Shown here: piece by piece, positions 19,504 through 27,464 of the stretch
Layout of the letters: each line of letters begins with the position of its first letter
How positions within the stretch are numbered: position 1 is the stretch's first letter
NCBI RefSeq assembly: GCF_006714895.1
Contig: NZ_VFME01000001.1
Coordinates: 1,240,001-1,304,000 of the forward strand
Source: Gramella sp. Hel_I_59
GTDB taxonomy: Bacteria > Bacteroidota > Bacteroidia > Flavobacteriales > Flavobacteriaceae
Direction of reading: 5' to 3'
DNA: 64,000 bases
The notes under the pieces: generated by a model
The model's database searches: none
Seen by the model: only the letters and a program-made list of their open reading frames with translations
Told to the model about the DNA's origin: nothing
Made by a program: the position numbers and the translations under genes

Positions 19504-20556
19504 TCAGGCATGCATAACTGCGGTGTCCTTGTAAAATCTCTTCTTTAACCAGAAAGAAACCCGCACCAGTAAAATTAAGGCTGGCACTTCTACAAGCGGA
19601 CCAATAACTCCTGCAAATGCCTGACCGCTATTTAATCCGAATACTGCAATAGCAACCGCGATCGCCAGTTCGAAATTATTTCCGGCTGCCGTAAAAGCAA
19701 CAGAAGCATTCCGTTCGTAGCTAGCTCCAAGCAATTTACTTGCGAAAAAGCTAATTAAAAACATAAGGCAGAAATAAATAAGTAGCGGAACCGAGATTAG
19801 TAAAACATCAAATGGAATTTCAACAATTAAACTACCCTTCAGCGAAAACATCAAAACGATGGTAAATAGTAAAGCAATTAAAGTAATTGGTGAAATTGCC
19901 GGGATAAAACTGTTTTCGTACCAGGATTCCCCTTTTAGACGCACTAGGATAATTCGACTTAAAATACCCAACACGAATGGGATACCAAGGTAAATTAGTA
20001 CACTTTCCGCAACACTCTCAATAGAAATATCCACGATAGCAGAATCGAATCCGAAGAAAGGAGGGAGCCAGGTAATAAAGATCCATGCATAAAAACTGTA
20101 GGCGAAAACCTGGAAAATGCTGTTCAGTGCTACCAGGGCTGCTCCATATTCACTACTACCTTCCGCGAGATCATTCCATACCAACACCATCGCAATACAT
20201 CTGGCAAGTCCTATTAGTATGAGTCCGATCATATATTCGGGATGGTCATGCAAAAATGTAATTGCCAGAAAAAACATCAAAAAGGGCCCGATGATCCAGT
20301 TAAGTACCAAAGAGAGCGTCAAAATTTTGACGTTTTTGAAAACTTTGGGCAGGAGCCTGTACTTCACTTTCGCTAGTGGAGGGTACATCATAAGGATGAG
20401 TCCAACGGCCAGCAGCCAGTTTGTAGACCCGGAACTCATTGCATTGATATGCTCTGGAATTGCCGGGATAATGTTACCCAGGATCACACCGACAGCCATA
20501 GCAAGAAAGATCCATAGCGTTAGATTTTTATCAAGAAAGTTCAGCTTTTTAGCCAT
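19504..20556 (-). CDS. acr3: Arsenite efflux permease Acr3
   Basis: The permease exports arsenite from the cytoplasm. Its 350 residues make ten membrane helices. The conserved cysteine is Cys120 ([13 protein letters not shown]), and a second hallmark is [15 protein letters not shown] followed by [10 protein letters not shown] near the end. This separates it from ArsB. The gene is last in the arsR operon and overlaps arsC by eight bases (20549-20556). The start is ATG 20556. Confidence 0.95.
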   Translation of the reverse strand: MAKKLNFLDKNLTLWIFLAMAVGVILGNIIPAIPEHINAMSSGSTNWLLAVGLILMMYPPLAKVKYRLLPKVFKNVKILTLSLVLNWIIGPFLMFFLAITFLHDHPEYMIGLILIGLARCIAMVLVWNDLAEGSSEYGAALVALNSIFQVFAYSFYAWIFITWLPPFFGFDSAIVDISIESVAESVLIYLGIPFVLGILSRIILVRLKGESWYENSFIPAISPITLIALLFTIVLMFSLKGSLIVEIPFDVLLISVPLLIYFCLMFLISFFASKLLGASYERNASVAFTAAGNNFELAIAVAIAVFGLNSGQAFAGVIGPLVEVPALILLVRVSFWLKKRFYKDTAVMHA

Positions 20557-21163
20557 TGGATATTGCTTTTTTAAAGGCGTATAACATTTCAGAACCTATC
20601 TGTTCACTTCGTTCCATGTACTTTTCTGCCATTTCTGGTGTATCATCAAAACTCTTTGGATCTTCATAATTCAAAGGTATTCTGGATTCTGCTCCAACGA
20701 TAAACGGGCAATTTTCATCAGCATGACTACAGGTCATTACCGCTGCGAAGTTCTTCGTCGGGTTTTTTTCATCATCAAATACTTTTGAATAAAAAGTGTT
20801 TGAACTCGCACCAGTATCCACCTTGATTTCTGGATTGTCACCAGGTTTCTCTTCAATACCAAAGCCAGTTTCACTCAAAGTTAAAACGGCCTGCGGAAAG
20901 AAAGCAGTAGCCTCTGTTCCACCAGAAAAACACTTGGCTGGAACTTGATAATAATCTGATGCCGCCATAGCCCAGGCTTGCGCCAGCTGACTTCGTCGGG
21001 AATTATGAGTACAGATAAAATTGAGTTGCAGTGTGTCTTTTGAATTGATCTTTTTAGACATGAATTCCACTAGAGGTTGAAGTACCTTCTTTCTCTCTTC
21101 GGAAATTGATAATTTTTCAAGTTCCTTGATCTTTGAACTAAGTTCTGGATATATGTTATTCAT
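20549..21163 (-). CDS. arsC: Thioredoxin-coupled arsenate reductase (low-molecular-weight phosphatase fold)
   Basis: The enzyme reduces arsenate to arsenite. The PTPase loop CTHNSRRS gives Cys51 and Arg57. The two further cysteines of the disulfide cascade, Cys145 and Cys152, lie in [11 protein letters not shown] as in thioredoxin-linked ArsC. The 204-residue chain has about 40 extra helical residues at the N-terminus, found in the larger Bacteroidota members. It overlaps acr3 by eight bases and sits nine bases after the DUF6428 gene, so its product can hand arsenite to the pump. Confidence 0.92.
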   Translation of the reverse strand: MNNIYPELSSKIKELEKLSISEERKKVLQPLVEFMSKKINSKDTLQLNFICTHNSRRSQLAQAWAMAASDYYQVPAKCFSGGTEATAFFPQAVLTLSETGFGIEEKPGDNPEIKVDTGASSNTFYSKVFDDEKNPTKNFAAVMTCSHADENCPFIVGAESRIPLNYEDPKSFDDTPEMAEKYMERSEQIGSEMLYAFKKAISNG

Positions 21164-21172
21164 AGCGATTAA

Positions 21173-21637
21173 TTAACAGCAACCTGAATTTGGAGAACAT
21201 TGTTGCTCTGAGACGTTTGCTAATTTTACTTTGGGTTTGGATTCTGGTATACCGCAATTATCTTTTGCCAGGCAGTCAGTTTGTGTATTTAGGAGAAGGA
21301 ATTTTTCGCCGTCGAAATCAAGATGATATTTATTGATACTTTGTCCCTGATATTCCACTTCGATTTCAACATCCTCAAGGTTAAGTTTGTCTTCAGCAAT
21401 GGAAATGATCTGCATTAATCTTTCCGGATGCAACTGGTGATCGTAGTCATCAGCTTCCCAAAGCTGAAAAGAAACCTTGCGCTCATTTCTTAATACACCA
21501 CCACAATCAATAAAATTTTTGCGAATACTTCCAACTTCAGTAACGTGGAAGTGAGATGGTACAAGCTCACCGCCTGGTAGTTCAAAATATAGTCGGCTTA
21601 AGTTCTTGAGTTCTTTTTTAAATTCTGATAAAAGCAT
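21173..21637 (-). CDS. DUF6428 family protein in the arsenic operon
   Basis: The 154-residue protein has no known function. Its core includes LPGGELVPSHFHVTEVG and WEADDYDHQLHPERLM, a cupin-like arrangement of His and acidic residues. The tail is rich in cysteines (Cys-rich end with CSPNSGCC), with further cysteines at the DCLAKDNCG segment. Vicinal cysteines suggest arsenite binding, so it could be a chaperone or buffer between ArsC and Acr3; that is inference. It is second in the operon, preceded by a copy of the arsR operator. Confidence 0.8.
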   Translation of the reverse strand: MLLSEFKKELKNLSRLYFELPGGELVPSHFHVTEVGSIRKNFIDCGGVLRNERKVSFQLWEADDYDHQLHPERLMQIISIAEDKLNLEDVEIEVEYQGQSINKYHLDFDGEKFLLLNTQTDCLAKDNCGIPESKPKVKLANVSEQQCSPNSGCC

Positions 21638-21649
21638 AGTCTTCGATTT

Positions 21650-21665
21650 ATCGCAATATTACGAT
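21650..21665. promoter_or_regulatory. Internal ArsR operator before the DUF6428 gene
   Basis: ATCGCAATATTACGAT is a 16-base palindrome with one mismatched pair. It ends 12 bases before ATG 21637 and repeats the site before arsR with one difference. It may allow a second arsenic-controlled start inside the operon. Confidence 0.68.
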
Positions 21666-21683
21666 GTTAATATTTAAATTTTT

Positions 21684-22019
21684 TTAGCAGCAATCCTTCG
21701 GTTCGGGTGTCTTTAAACCATCGAATAATACATTTAGTAATTGCTGAATCTTATACCAGTTGGTCGTGTCAATGCAATAACTAACCGACACTCCTTCAAT
21801 GGACCCCTGTATAATTCCGGCATTTTTCAACTCACGTAAGTGCTGACTTATTGTTGCCTGGGCGAGACCAAGTTCGTTCACCAGATCTCCATTGATACAC
21901 CTATCAGATTTCAGAAGAAATTGAAGAATGGCAATTCTTGCAGGATGAGCCAGTACTTTGGCATAACACGCAAGTTCATTCTGTTCTTTAGAAAATAGAT
22001 CGGTCTTCGTAACTCCCAT
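21684..22019 (-). CDS. arsR: ArsR/SmtB family arsenic-responsive repressor
   Basis: The 111-residue winged-helix regulator shows the recognition part LGLAQATISQHLRELKNAGII at 51-70 after the typical VLAHPARIAILQFL start. The usual helix-3 ELCVCDL metal site is replaced: cysteines are at 18, 41, 82, 110 and 111, with a vicinal pair at the C-terminus. This suggests a different arsenite-sensing site, by inference. It is the first gene of the ars operon and should repress it by binding the palindromes at 22033 and 21650. The start is ATG 22019. Confidence 0.93.
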   Translation of the reverse strand: MGVTKTDLFSKEQNELACYAKVLAHPARIAILQFLLKSDRCINGDLVNELGLAQATISQHLRELKNAGIIQGSIEGVSVSYCIDTTNWYKIQQLLNVLFDGLKTPEPKDCC

Positions 22020-22032
22020 TCGATATAATTAT

Positions 22033-22048
22033 ATTGCAATATTACGAT
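22033..22048. promoter_or_regulatory. ArsR operator before arsR
   Basis: ATTGCAATATTACGAT has the same 13-base core GCAATATTACGAT as the internal site at 21650. It ends 13 bases before the arsR start. Two equal sites in equal position before two genes of one operon strongly suggest the ArsR binding sequence. Confidence 0.7.
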
Positions 22049-22250
22049 GAATAAATAACCCGACCAACCTTAGTCGAAATTTTTCCACACAATTTGGAAA
22101 TTGCTCCAAATCTTAAAATATTAGGAAAACTTGAAAGGAAATGCTCTTAAAATTGGTTAATTATCATAAAGCCAACAAAGCCTTAACTCAGGATTAGCAG
22201 TAGATACGCGTGTTCGAACGTATTTTCGTTTAAAACTAACTACAATTACA

Positions 22251-23189
22251 ATGAACAGTTCAATCACACCTTTTCGTTATTTAAGTCTACTAGCCGGAAT
22301 TTTGTTGTTCTCCTGTAATTCTAATCCACAAGTTCAGGAGCCAATCAAGGAAGAGCAATCTCAGGAAATAAGTATGAAAAATCCCATTATCAAAAGGGAA
22401 GCGAAAATTTTCAGAAAGGAAGTGAAATACACCGTGGATTCTCTACAATCTCGTGAGACCATAGATAGTTTGCTTAGTAACTATAACGATGATGAACTAA
22501 AAACAGTTCTTGCCATCAATCGAATCGAAAAAAATAAAATACGTCCCAACCGTCCACTTGTAATTCCAGAATGTGCTGCGGAAGAATTCAATAATTACAG
22601 TCCGTTTCCCGAAGATCTTCAGGACTTGCATTGCATTCCTAAGACTGTTTTGATCAATAAAAGAGTACAGGCATTCGGGCTTTACGAAAATGGAGAACTG
22701 GTCAAATGGGGACCGGTTAGTACCGGGAAGGGTTCAACACAAACTCCGGCAGGACTTAATTACGGTAATTATAAGGCAAAAAGAAAGGTAAGTACGGTAG
22801 ATGCTTCCTGGATACTTCCGTATTATTTCAACTTTATGAATTTTGAAGGTGTAGGTGTTCATCAGTATGCGTTACCCGGATATCCAGCGAGTCATGGGTG
22901 TGTAAGGTTGTATATGGATGATGCTAAGTATATATTCGATTGGGCTAGCATGTGGGAACTTGAAAATTCAGATGTTGAATATAACGGAACGCCTTTTATG
23001 GTATTTGGAGAATACGACCACTCCGCCAACAAACCATGGTTGGATCTTAAGCAAAATATGAAAGCTAATGATCTTACTCAGGATGAACTGAATACGATCA
23101 GGGAATACGTAAGTGATTACCAGGAAGATCCAAAGAACTACCACAATATTGTCTCGAAAACAAAGGATGCTGAATTAGCCGATGCATAA
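22251..23189 (+). CDS. L,D-transpeptidase (YkuD) lipoprotein
   Basis: The enzyme remodels peptidoglycan by forming 3-3 cross-links or attaching proteins. The 312-residue chain has a lipoprotein signal ending LLFSC (Cys22), then a LysM-like segment (60-106) ending RPNRPLVIPE. The YkuD catalytic domain follows (132-250), with His204, and His215-Gly-Cys217-Val-Arg219 in SHGCVR. It is anchored in the periplasm or outer membrane. It is divergent from the ars operon. A terminator-like hairpin follows its stop and overlaps the start of the next gene. Confidence 0.92.
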   Translation: MNSSITPFRYLSLLAGILLFSCNSNPQVQEPIKEEQSQEISMKNPIIKREAKIFRKEVKYTVDSLQSRETIDSLLSNYNDDELKTVLAINRIEKNKIRPNRPLVIPECAAEEFNNYSPFPEDLQDLHCIPKTVLINKRVQAFGLYENGELVKWGPVSTGKGSTQTPAGLNYGNYKAKRKVSTVDASWILPYYFNFMNFEGVGVHQYALPGYPASHGCVRLYMDDAKYIFDWASMWELENSDVEYNGTPFMVFGEYDHSANKPWLDLKQNMKANDLTQDELNTIREYVSDYQEDPKNYHNIVSKTKDAELADA

Positions 23190-23210
23190 AACTTAGTTTT
23201 CTTAAATTAG

Positions 23211-23269
23211 CCGGTAAAGATCATTACTATGTATAGCAATAATTTTTACCGGTTTTTTTGTGCGCTTAT
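23211..23269 (+). terminator. Terminator-like hairpin downstream of the transpeptidase, enclosing the next start codon
   Basis: CCGGTAAA (23211-23218) pairs with TTTACCGG (23255-23262), followed by seven T residues. The 36-base interior has a smaller pairing CTAT/ATAG. ATG 23229 of the following gene lies in this interior and the T-tract codes for its residues FF. Confidence 0.6.
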
Positions 23270-23987
23270 ATTTTCTGTTTCTGCTATTAGTTCTGCCCAG
23301 GAGGTAGAAATTATGGTAAGAGCACAGGCCGGCGATGCAAAATTTATAGGTTCTTCTATTGGTGGAGCTAAAATTCTAATCAAGGATGCTCTAACGAATG
23401 AAATTCTAGCGGAAGGCATAACAAAAGGAAGCACCGGTAATACTGAAAAGATCATGAAGCAGGCTCAAATAAGAGGGAAACGAATTACCGATGATCAAAC
23501 TGCAGGTTTTAACGCTAAGGTTCAGATAGCAGAACCAAGATTTGTAACTATAGAAGCTTACGCACCCTGGAATAAGAAGCAGGCTATTGTAAAATCAAGT
23601 ACGCAATTATGGTTGCTTCCTGGAAAGAATATCACTGGAGAAGGAATCATCCTGAAAATACCAGGCTTCGTAGTGGACATTGTCACTCCTCAAACACACC
23701 AATCCTATTCCAGTTCAGAAATTAGAATTCAGGCAAATATTGTCATGATGTGTGGTTGTCCCATTATTAAAGGAGGTCTATGGGATGCGAATCAGTATGA
23801 AGTGACCGCGATCTTAAATAGTGCGAATATGGATACCAAAACCATAAAAATGGAACAGGAGGGAGGTTCCAGTAATTTTGTGGGAAGTGCTAATTTAGAA
23901 AAAGGCTCTTACGAATTGATCATCCAGGCATTCGATCCAGTAACAGGAAATACCGGGGTAGATCGTACTAATTTTATGGTTAACTAA
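23229..23987 (+). CDS. Secreted protein of unknown function with two beta-rich parts
   Basis: I do not recognise this 252-residue protein. It starts with a signal peptide (about 1-23, ending SSAQ). The first half (24-145) reads like a carboxypeptidase-regulatory or Ig-like segment: GGAKILIKDALTNEILAEGITKG, then AKVQIAEPRFVTIEAYAPW. The second half (150-252) is a further Ig-like domain with SYSSSEIRIQANI, a CGCP motif and GSYELIIQAFDPVTGNTG. The two cysteines in CGCP could bind metal or form a disulfide. The start codon falls inside a terminator-like hairpin. The end overlaps the convergent HAD gene by eight bases. Confidence 0.7.
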   Translation: MYSNNFYRFFCALIFSVSAISSAQEVEIMVRAQAGDAKFIGSSIGGAKILIKDALTNEILAEGITKGSTGNTEKIMKQAQIRGKRITDDQTAGFNAKVQIAEPRFVTIEAYAPWNKKQAIVKSSTQLWLLPGKNITGEGIILKIPGFVVDIVTPQTHQSYSSSEIRIQANIVMMCGCPIIKGGLWDANQYEVTAILNSANMDTKTIKMEQEGGSSNFVGSANLEKGSYELIIQAFDPVTGNTGVDRTNFMVN

Positions 23988-24777
23988 AACTTGCCAGTCC
24001 CAGATCTGAGATCGTCCTAAGCACTCCATGCTCATTATTGTCATGACTGGTAATGAACTTGCTCGCCTCTTTAACTTCAGGGTGAGCATTTTTCATGGCA
24101 TAACTATGGGCAGAGACCTTCATCATTTCAAGGTCATTCAGATAATCTCCAAATACCAAAGTTTCTTCTTCAGTAAAATTCATTTCCTTCTGAATTCCTT
24201 TTATTGCATTCCCTTTATTAGCATTTAGAGCAGTAATATCGATAAATATCTTTGCAGCGATGGCAACTTTAAAGCGGTCGGTATAATCCACAAAGTGTGG
24301 ATAGGTATTATCTTCAACCCCATTGAAATTGCAGTAAGTAACTTTTAAATAGGTGTCATCAACTTCCGTAAGATCTTCCACGACTTTCAAACGTTCGTAA
24401 AACTGAGAAATATGATCAATGAATTTCTTGTCACTGGTTTCTATATAAGCTGAATCCTTTCCGCAGAGCACAACGTAGGTATCTTCCAGTTTCCGGCCCA
24501 TCTCTATAAAATTAATAGCGGCATCCTTTTCTATGGGATTTACATAAAGCTCTTTACCCTTGAATGAAACATAGGTGCCATTCTCTGCGAAGAACATCGT
24601 ACGATGCTTAATTCTTTCAAATTTACTTTCCAGATTATAAAACTGTCGGCCGCTGGCGATGGAAAATTGTATGCCTTTAGCACTCAATTCTTCTTCCATT
24701 TTCCAGAAATCAGGATGAATCTCATGCTGGTCATTTAATAGGGTGCCATCAACGTCGGTTACTATAAACTTAATCAT
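23980..24777 (-). CDS. HAD superfamily Cof-type phosphatase
   Basis: The 265-residue protein has HAD motif I (VTDVDGTLLND) at 5-15, motif II with the SGRQFYN segment, the C2B-type cap (about 80-180) and motif IV in VFGDYLNDLEM. These mark the Cof/YidA group, which removes phosphate from sugar phosphates, FMN or other metabolites. The exact substrate cannot be seen. Note GDYLND where GDGxND is most common. It is a single gene, convergent with the secreted protein gene. Confidence 0.9.
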   Translation of the reverse strand: MIKFIVTDVDGTLLNDQHEIHPDFWKMEEELSAKGIQFSIASGRQFYNLESKFERIKHRTMFFAENGTYVSFKGKELYVNPIEKDAAINFIEMGRKLEDTYVVLCGKDSAYIETSDKKFIDHISQFYERLKVVEDLTEVDDTYLKVTYCNFNGVEDNTYPHFVDYTDRFKVAIAAKIFIDITALNANKGNAIKGIQKEMNFTEEETLVFGDYLNDLEMMKVSAHSYAMKNAHPEVKEASKFITSHDNNEHGVLRTISDLGLASFS

Positions 24778-24878
24778 ATCTGCAAATTTAGAAGTTGCAA
24801 AAATACCATAATCCTATTGGGCGCACTTTAATATTGTATTAATTCTGAAGAGTTTCAGAATCAAACATTTACAACATT

Positions 24879-24901
24879 TTATTTAAAATAGTTCTAAATA
24901 A
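24879..24901. promoter_or_regulatory. Candidate operator palindrome upstream of the TonB receptor
   Basis: The outer arms TTATTTA (24879-24885) and TAAATAA (24895-24901) are exact inverted repeats, with AA/TT pairs inside, so 23 bases form an imperfect palindrome. It sits just before the -33 position of the receptor promoter. Iron-dependent repressor binding (Fur or DtxR type) is inference. Confidence 0.45.
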
Positions 24902-24926
24902 GGTTTTTAAAAATAAATTCACTTAG

Positions 24927-24934
24927 TATGTTTG
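24927..24934 (+). promoter_or_regulatory. -7 promoter element of the TonB receptor gene
   Basis: TATGTTTG matches TAnnTTTG exactly, 38 bases before ATG 24973. It overlaps the in-frame ATG 24928, so that codon cannot be the translation start. Confidence 0.6.
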
Positions 24935-24972
24935 CGCTACTATTTATATCAAGTCTAAATAAAATTAAACAG

Positions 24973-27411
24973 ATGAATCATAAATTACTACTACTATTTA
25001 TCTTCTTTGGATACAGCACAATTGCTCAGAATTCTGGTAATATCAAGGGAAAAATTACTAATTCAAAAGGAGAGGCAATTTCTGCAGCAAATGTAGATGT
25101 TCAGGGTACAGGAATTGGAACAGAAACTAATCGAGAAGGTGCTTATTTAATCGAAAGCGTTCCTGAAGGAAATTATCTGCTTAGAGTATCATATGTTGGA
25201 TATGAGCCAAAAGAAATTGCAATTACCGTAAAACCTGGTGCAATGACCAGTCTTGCTGATATTCTATTGAGTTCGGGTGAAGAACAGTTGGAGGAAGTAA
25301 TAATCCAGGGAAACGGAAAATCCATTGAGTATGATCGTGCTAAAAGTGTATATGTATCCAAGCTTCCTTTAAAAAATATAGAGAATTCCCAGGTATATGA
25401 CAATATAACTTCAGAGTTATTAGAGCAGCAGATTATCACAAATTTTGATGATGCTTTAAAAAATAGTTCGGGGATTACCAAATTATGGGAATCTACAGGT
25501 AGAGGTGGAGACGGCGCAGGTTATTTCTCGCTTCGAGGTTTTCCTGTACAGCCAACTATGGTTAATGGCCTGCCAGCTCTTACTAATGGCAGTCCCGATC
25601 CAGCAAATATCGAAAATATCGAAGTTATAAAGGGACCTTCCGGTACTTTGTATGGGAGCAGTCTTATTTCCTACGGAGGCTTGATCAATATCACTACAAA
25701 AAAGCCTTATGATTATTTCGGCGGAAATATTACGTATACGCTTGGTAGCTATGGACTTAACCGAGTTGCCGCAGATGTAAATACGCCATTAGATGAAGGC
25801 GGAGATGTGGCTCTACGGGTTAACACTGCATATCAAACTCAAAATTCTTTTCAGGATGCCGGTTTTTCGAAATCCTTTTTATTCGCGCCGTCTCTAAGTT
25901 ATAAGGTAAACGACAGACTTTCCTTTTTGGTTAATACTGAATTTTACAGTGGCGAGTCAACAAACCCTACCATGCTATTTGTGGATAGGGGAGCGCCTTT
26001 GACAGCAACAAATATTGAAGAATTAGATTATAACTCGAATAGATCCTACACCAGTAACGATCTAACTCTAAAAAATCCAACTTATAGTCTACAGGGTCAG
26101 ATGAATTATAAATTGTCAGAAAACTGGACTTCTCAAACTGCTATTTCTCGTGGAAGTTCGAAGTCTGAAGGTTATTATTCTTACCTCTATGAAACCACCA
26201 GATTTTACGAAGGTCTGGATGAAGGAGTAGTGTTTACGAGGTATATGAATAATCAGAATTCTACCACCCTTACTACAGATCTTCAGCAGAATTTTATAGG
26301 TGATTTTGAGATCTTCGGAATGAGAAATAGGATGGTAGCTGGTTTAGATTATTTTCAACGAGAAACCATAGATAATGGTACCGGTTATGTAGGCAACGGA
26401 AATATTTATATTGGAAATGCAGGTCTGCAGAATGTGAACGAAAGCGTTTTTGGTATTACTGAGCAAGCGAATTATATCACAAATGGAGACAGTGGAATTC
26501 TTTCCACAGCGGCAGTTGATGATCTCCTGGCCAATTCAAACCGTAATAATAATACTGTTAAAGAGGATATCTATAGTGCTTATGTATCAAATGTATTAAA
26601 TATTACTCCGGCATTATCTGCCATGGCCAGTTTACGACTAGACCAGTTCGAAAATGATAGCAATAGTCAAACTGCACTTTCCCCAAAATTCGGAGTAGTA
26701 TATCAGCCAATTTTAGACCGGGTTTCTGTATTTGCTAATTATATGGATGGTTTTAGTAACGTAGCACCTTCAGAAGTTATTAATCAGGATACTGGTGAAA
26801 CAAACAGAATAACTTTTGATCCTGAACATGCTACTCAATTTGAATTTGGAACGAAGCTGAACTTTTTCAATGACAAACTGTTCGCAACCTTGAGTTATTA
26901 TGATATTCAGGTTGAAAATATTGTACTAGGCAATGGTATTAACGTAAATCAGGATGGGACTCAATACAGTCGTGGTTTTGAAGCCAGGCTTACCGCTAGT
27001 CCAATAGATGGATTAAATCTTGTCGCAGGAATCAGTCACAATGATAGTGAAGTGACCGAAGCTTCAGAAAATGATGATTTCCTCGGAAGAAGACCTGAAT
27101 CTGCGGGACCTGAGACTCTGGCAAACCTTTGGGCAAGCTATAAATTTACTGCTGGTGCAGCTGAAGGATTCGGTCTTGGTTTTGGAGGTAACTACGCTAG
27201 TGAAAACATGATTTTTAATCGCAACACGGCGGGTGTATTTACACTTCCATCTTATACAGTACTAAATGCAGCTGTTTTCTATGATGTAGATAAATTTTCG
27301 ATCAACCTGAAATTGAATAATCTAACGAATGAAGATTATTTCAACGGATGGTCAACAATAAATCCTCAGGCACCGAGAAATTTCGCTGCCGCACTTACCT
27401 ATAAATTTTAG
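24973..27411 (+). CDS. TonB-dependent siderophore receptor
   Basis: The outer-membrane receptor imports a ferric siderophore or similar ligand with TonB energy. In order: a signal peptide (ends YSTIAQ), a carboxypeptidase-regulatory-like domain (NIKGKITNSKGEAI to YVGYEPKEIAITV), the plug with LRGFPVQPTMVNGL and VIKGPSGTLYG, and a 22-strand barrel ending in a terminal Phe (ALTYKF). The plug and barrel motifs resemble the FpvA/FhuA siderophore group. I use ATG 24973 (812 residues) because the upstream ATG lies in the promoter. A PepSY-type protein follows after a terminator. The palindrome at 24879 may add iron control. Confidence 0.9.
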   Translation: MNHKLLLLFIFFGYSTIAQNSGNIKGKITNSKGEAISAANVDVQGTGIGTETNREGAYLIESVPEGNYLLRVSYVGYEPKEIAITVKPGAMTSLADILLSSGEEQLEEVIIQGNGKSIEYDRAKSVYVSKLPLKNIENSQVYDNITSELLEQQIITNFDDALKNSSGITKLWESTGRGGDGAGYFSLRGFPVQPTMVNGLPALTNGSPDPANIENIEVIKGPSGTLYGSSLISYGGLINITTKKPYDYFGGNITYTLGSYGLNRVAADVNTPLDEGGDVALRVNTAYQTQNSFQDAGFSKSFLFAPSLSYKVNDRLSFLVNTEFYSGESTNPTMLFVDRGAPLTATNIEELDYNSNRSYTSNDLTLKNPTYSLQGQMNYKLSENWTSQTAISRGSSKSEGYYSYLYETTRFYEGLDEGVVFTRYMNNQNSTTLTTDLQQNFIGDFEIFGMRNRMVAGLDYFQRETIDNGTGYVGNGNIYIGNAGLQNVNESVFGITEQANYITNGDSGILSTAAVDDLLANSNRNNNTVKEDIYSAYVSNVLNITPALSAMASLRLDQFENDSNSQTALSPKFGVVYQPILDRVSVFANYMDGFSNVAPSEVINQDTGETNRITFDPEHATQFEFGTKLNFFNDKLFATLSYYDIQVENIVLGNGINVNQDGTQYSRGFEARLTASPIDGLNLVAGISHNDSEVTEASENDDFLGRRPESAGPETLANLWASYKFTAGAAEGFGLGFGGNYASENMIFNRNTAGVFTLPSYTVLNAAVFYDVDKFSINLKLNNLTNEDYFNGWSTINPQAPRNFAAALTYKF

Positions 27412-27423
27412 TTTGAGTTAGCT

Positions 27424-27457
27424 GGAGATCGCCGTAATGGTGATCTCCTTTTTTTTT
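27424..27457 (+). terminator. Intrinsic terminator between the TonB receptor and PepSY genes
   Basis: GGAGATC (27424-27430) pairs with GATCTCC (27442-27448), extended inward by a G-T and two C-G pairs to ten base pairs around GTAAT. Nine T residues follow. It leaves only eight bases before the PepSY start, so full-length cotranscription is partial at most. Confidence 0.88.
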
Positions 27458-27464
27458 AAGTATT

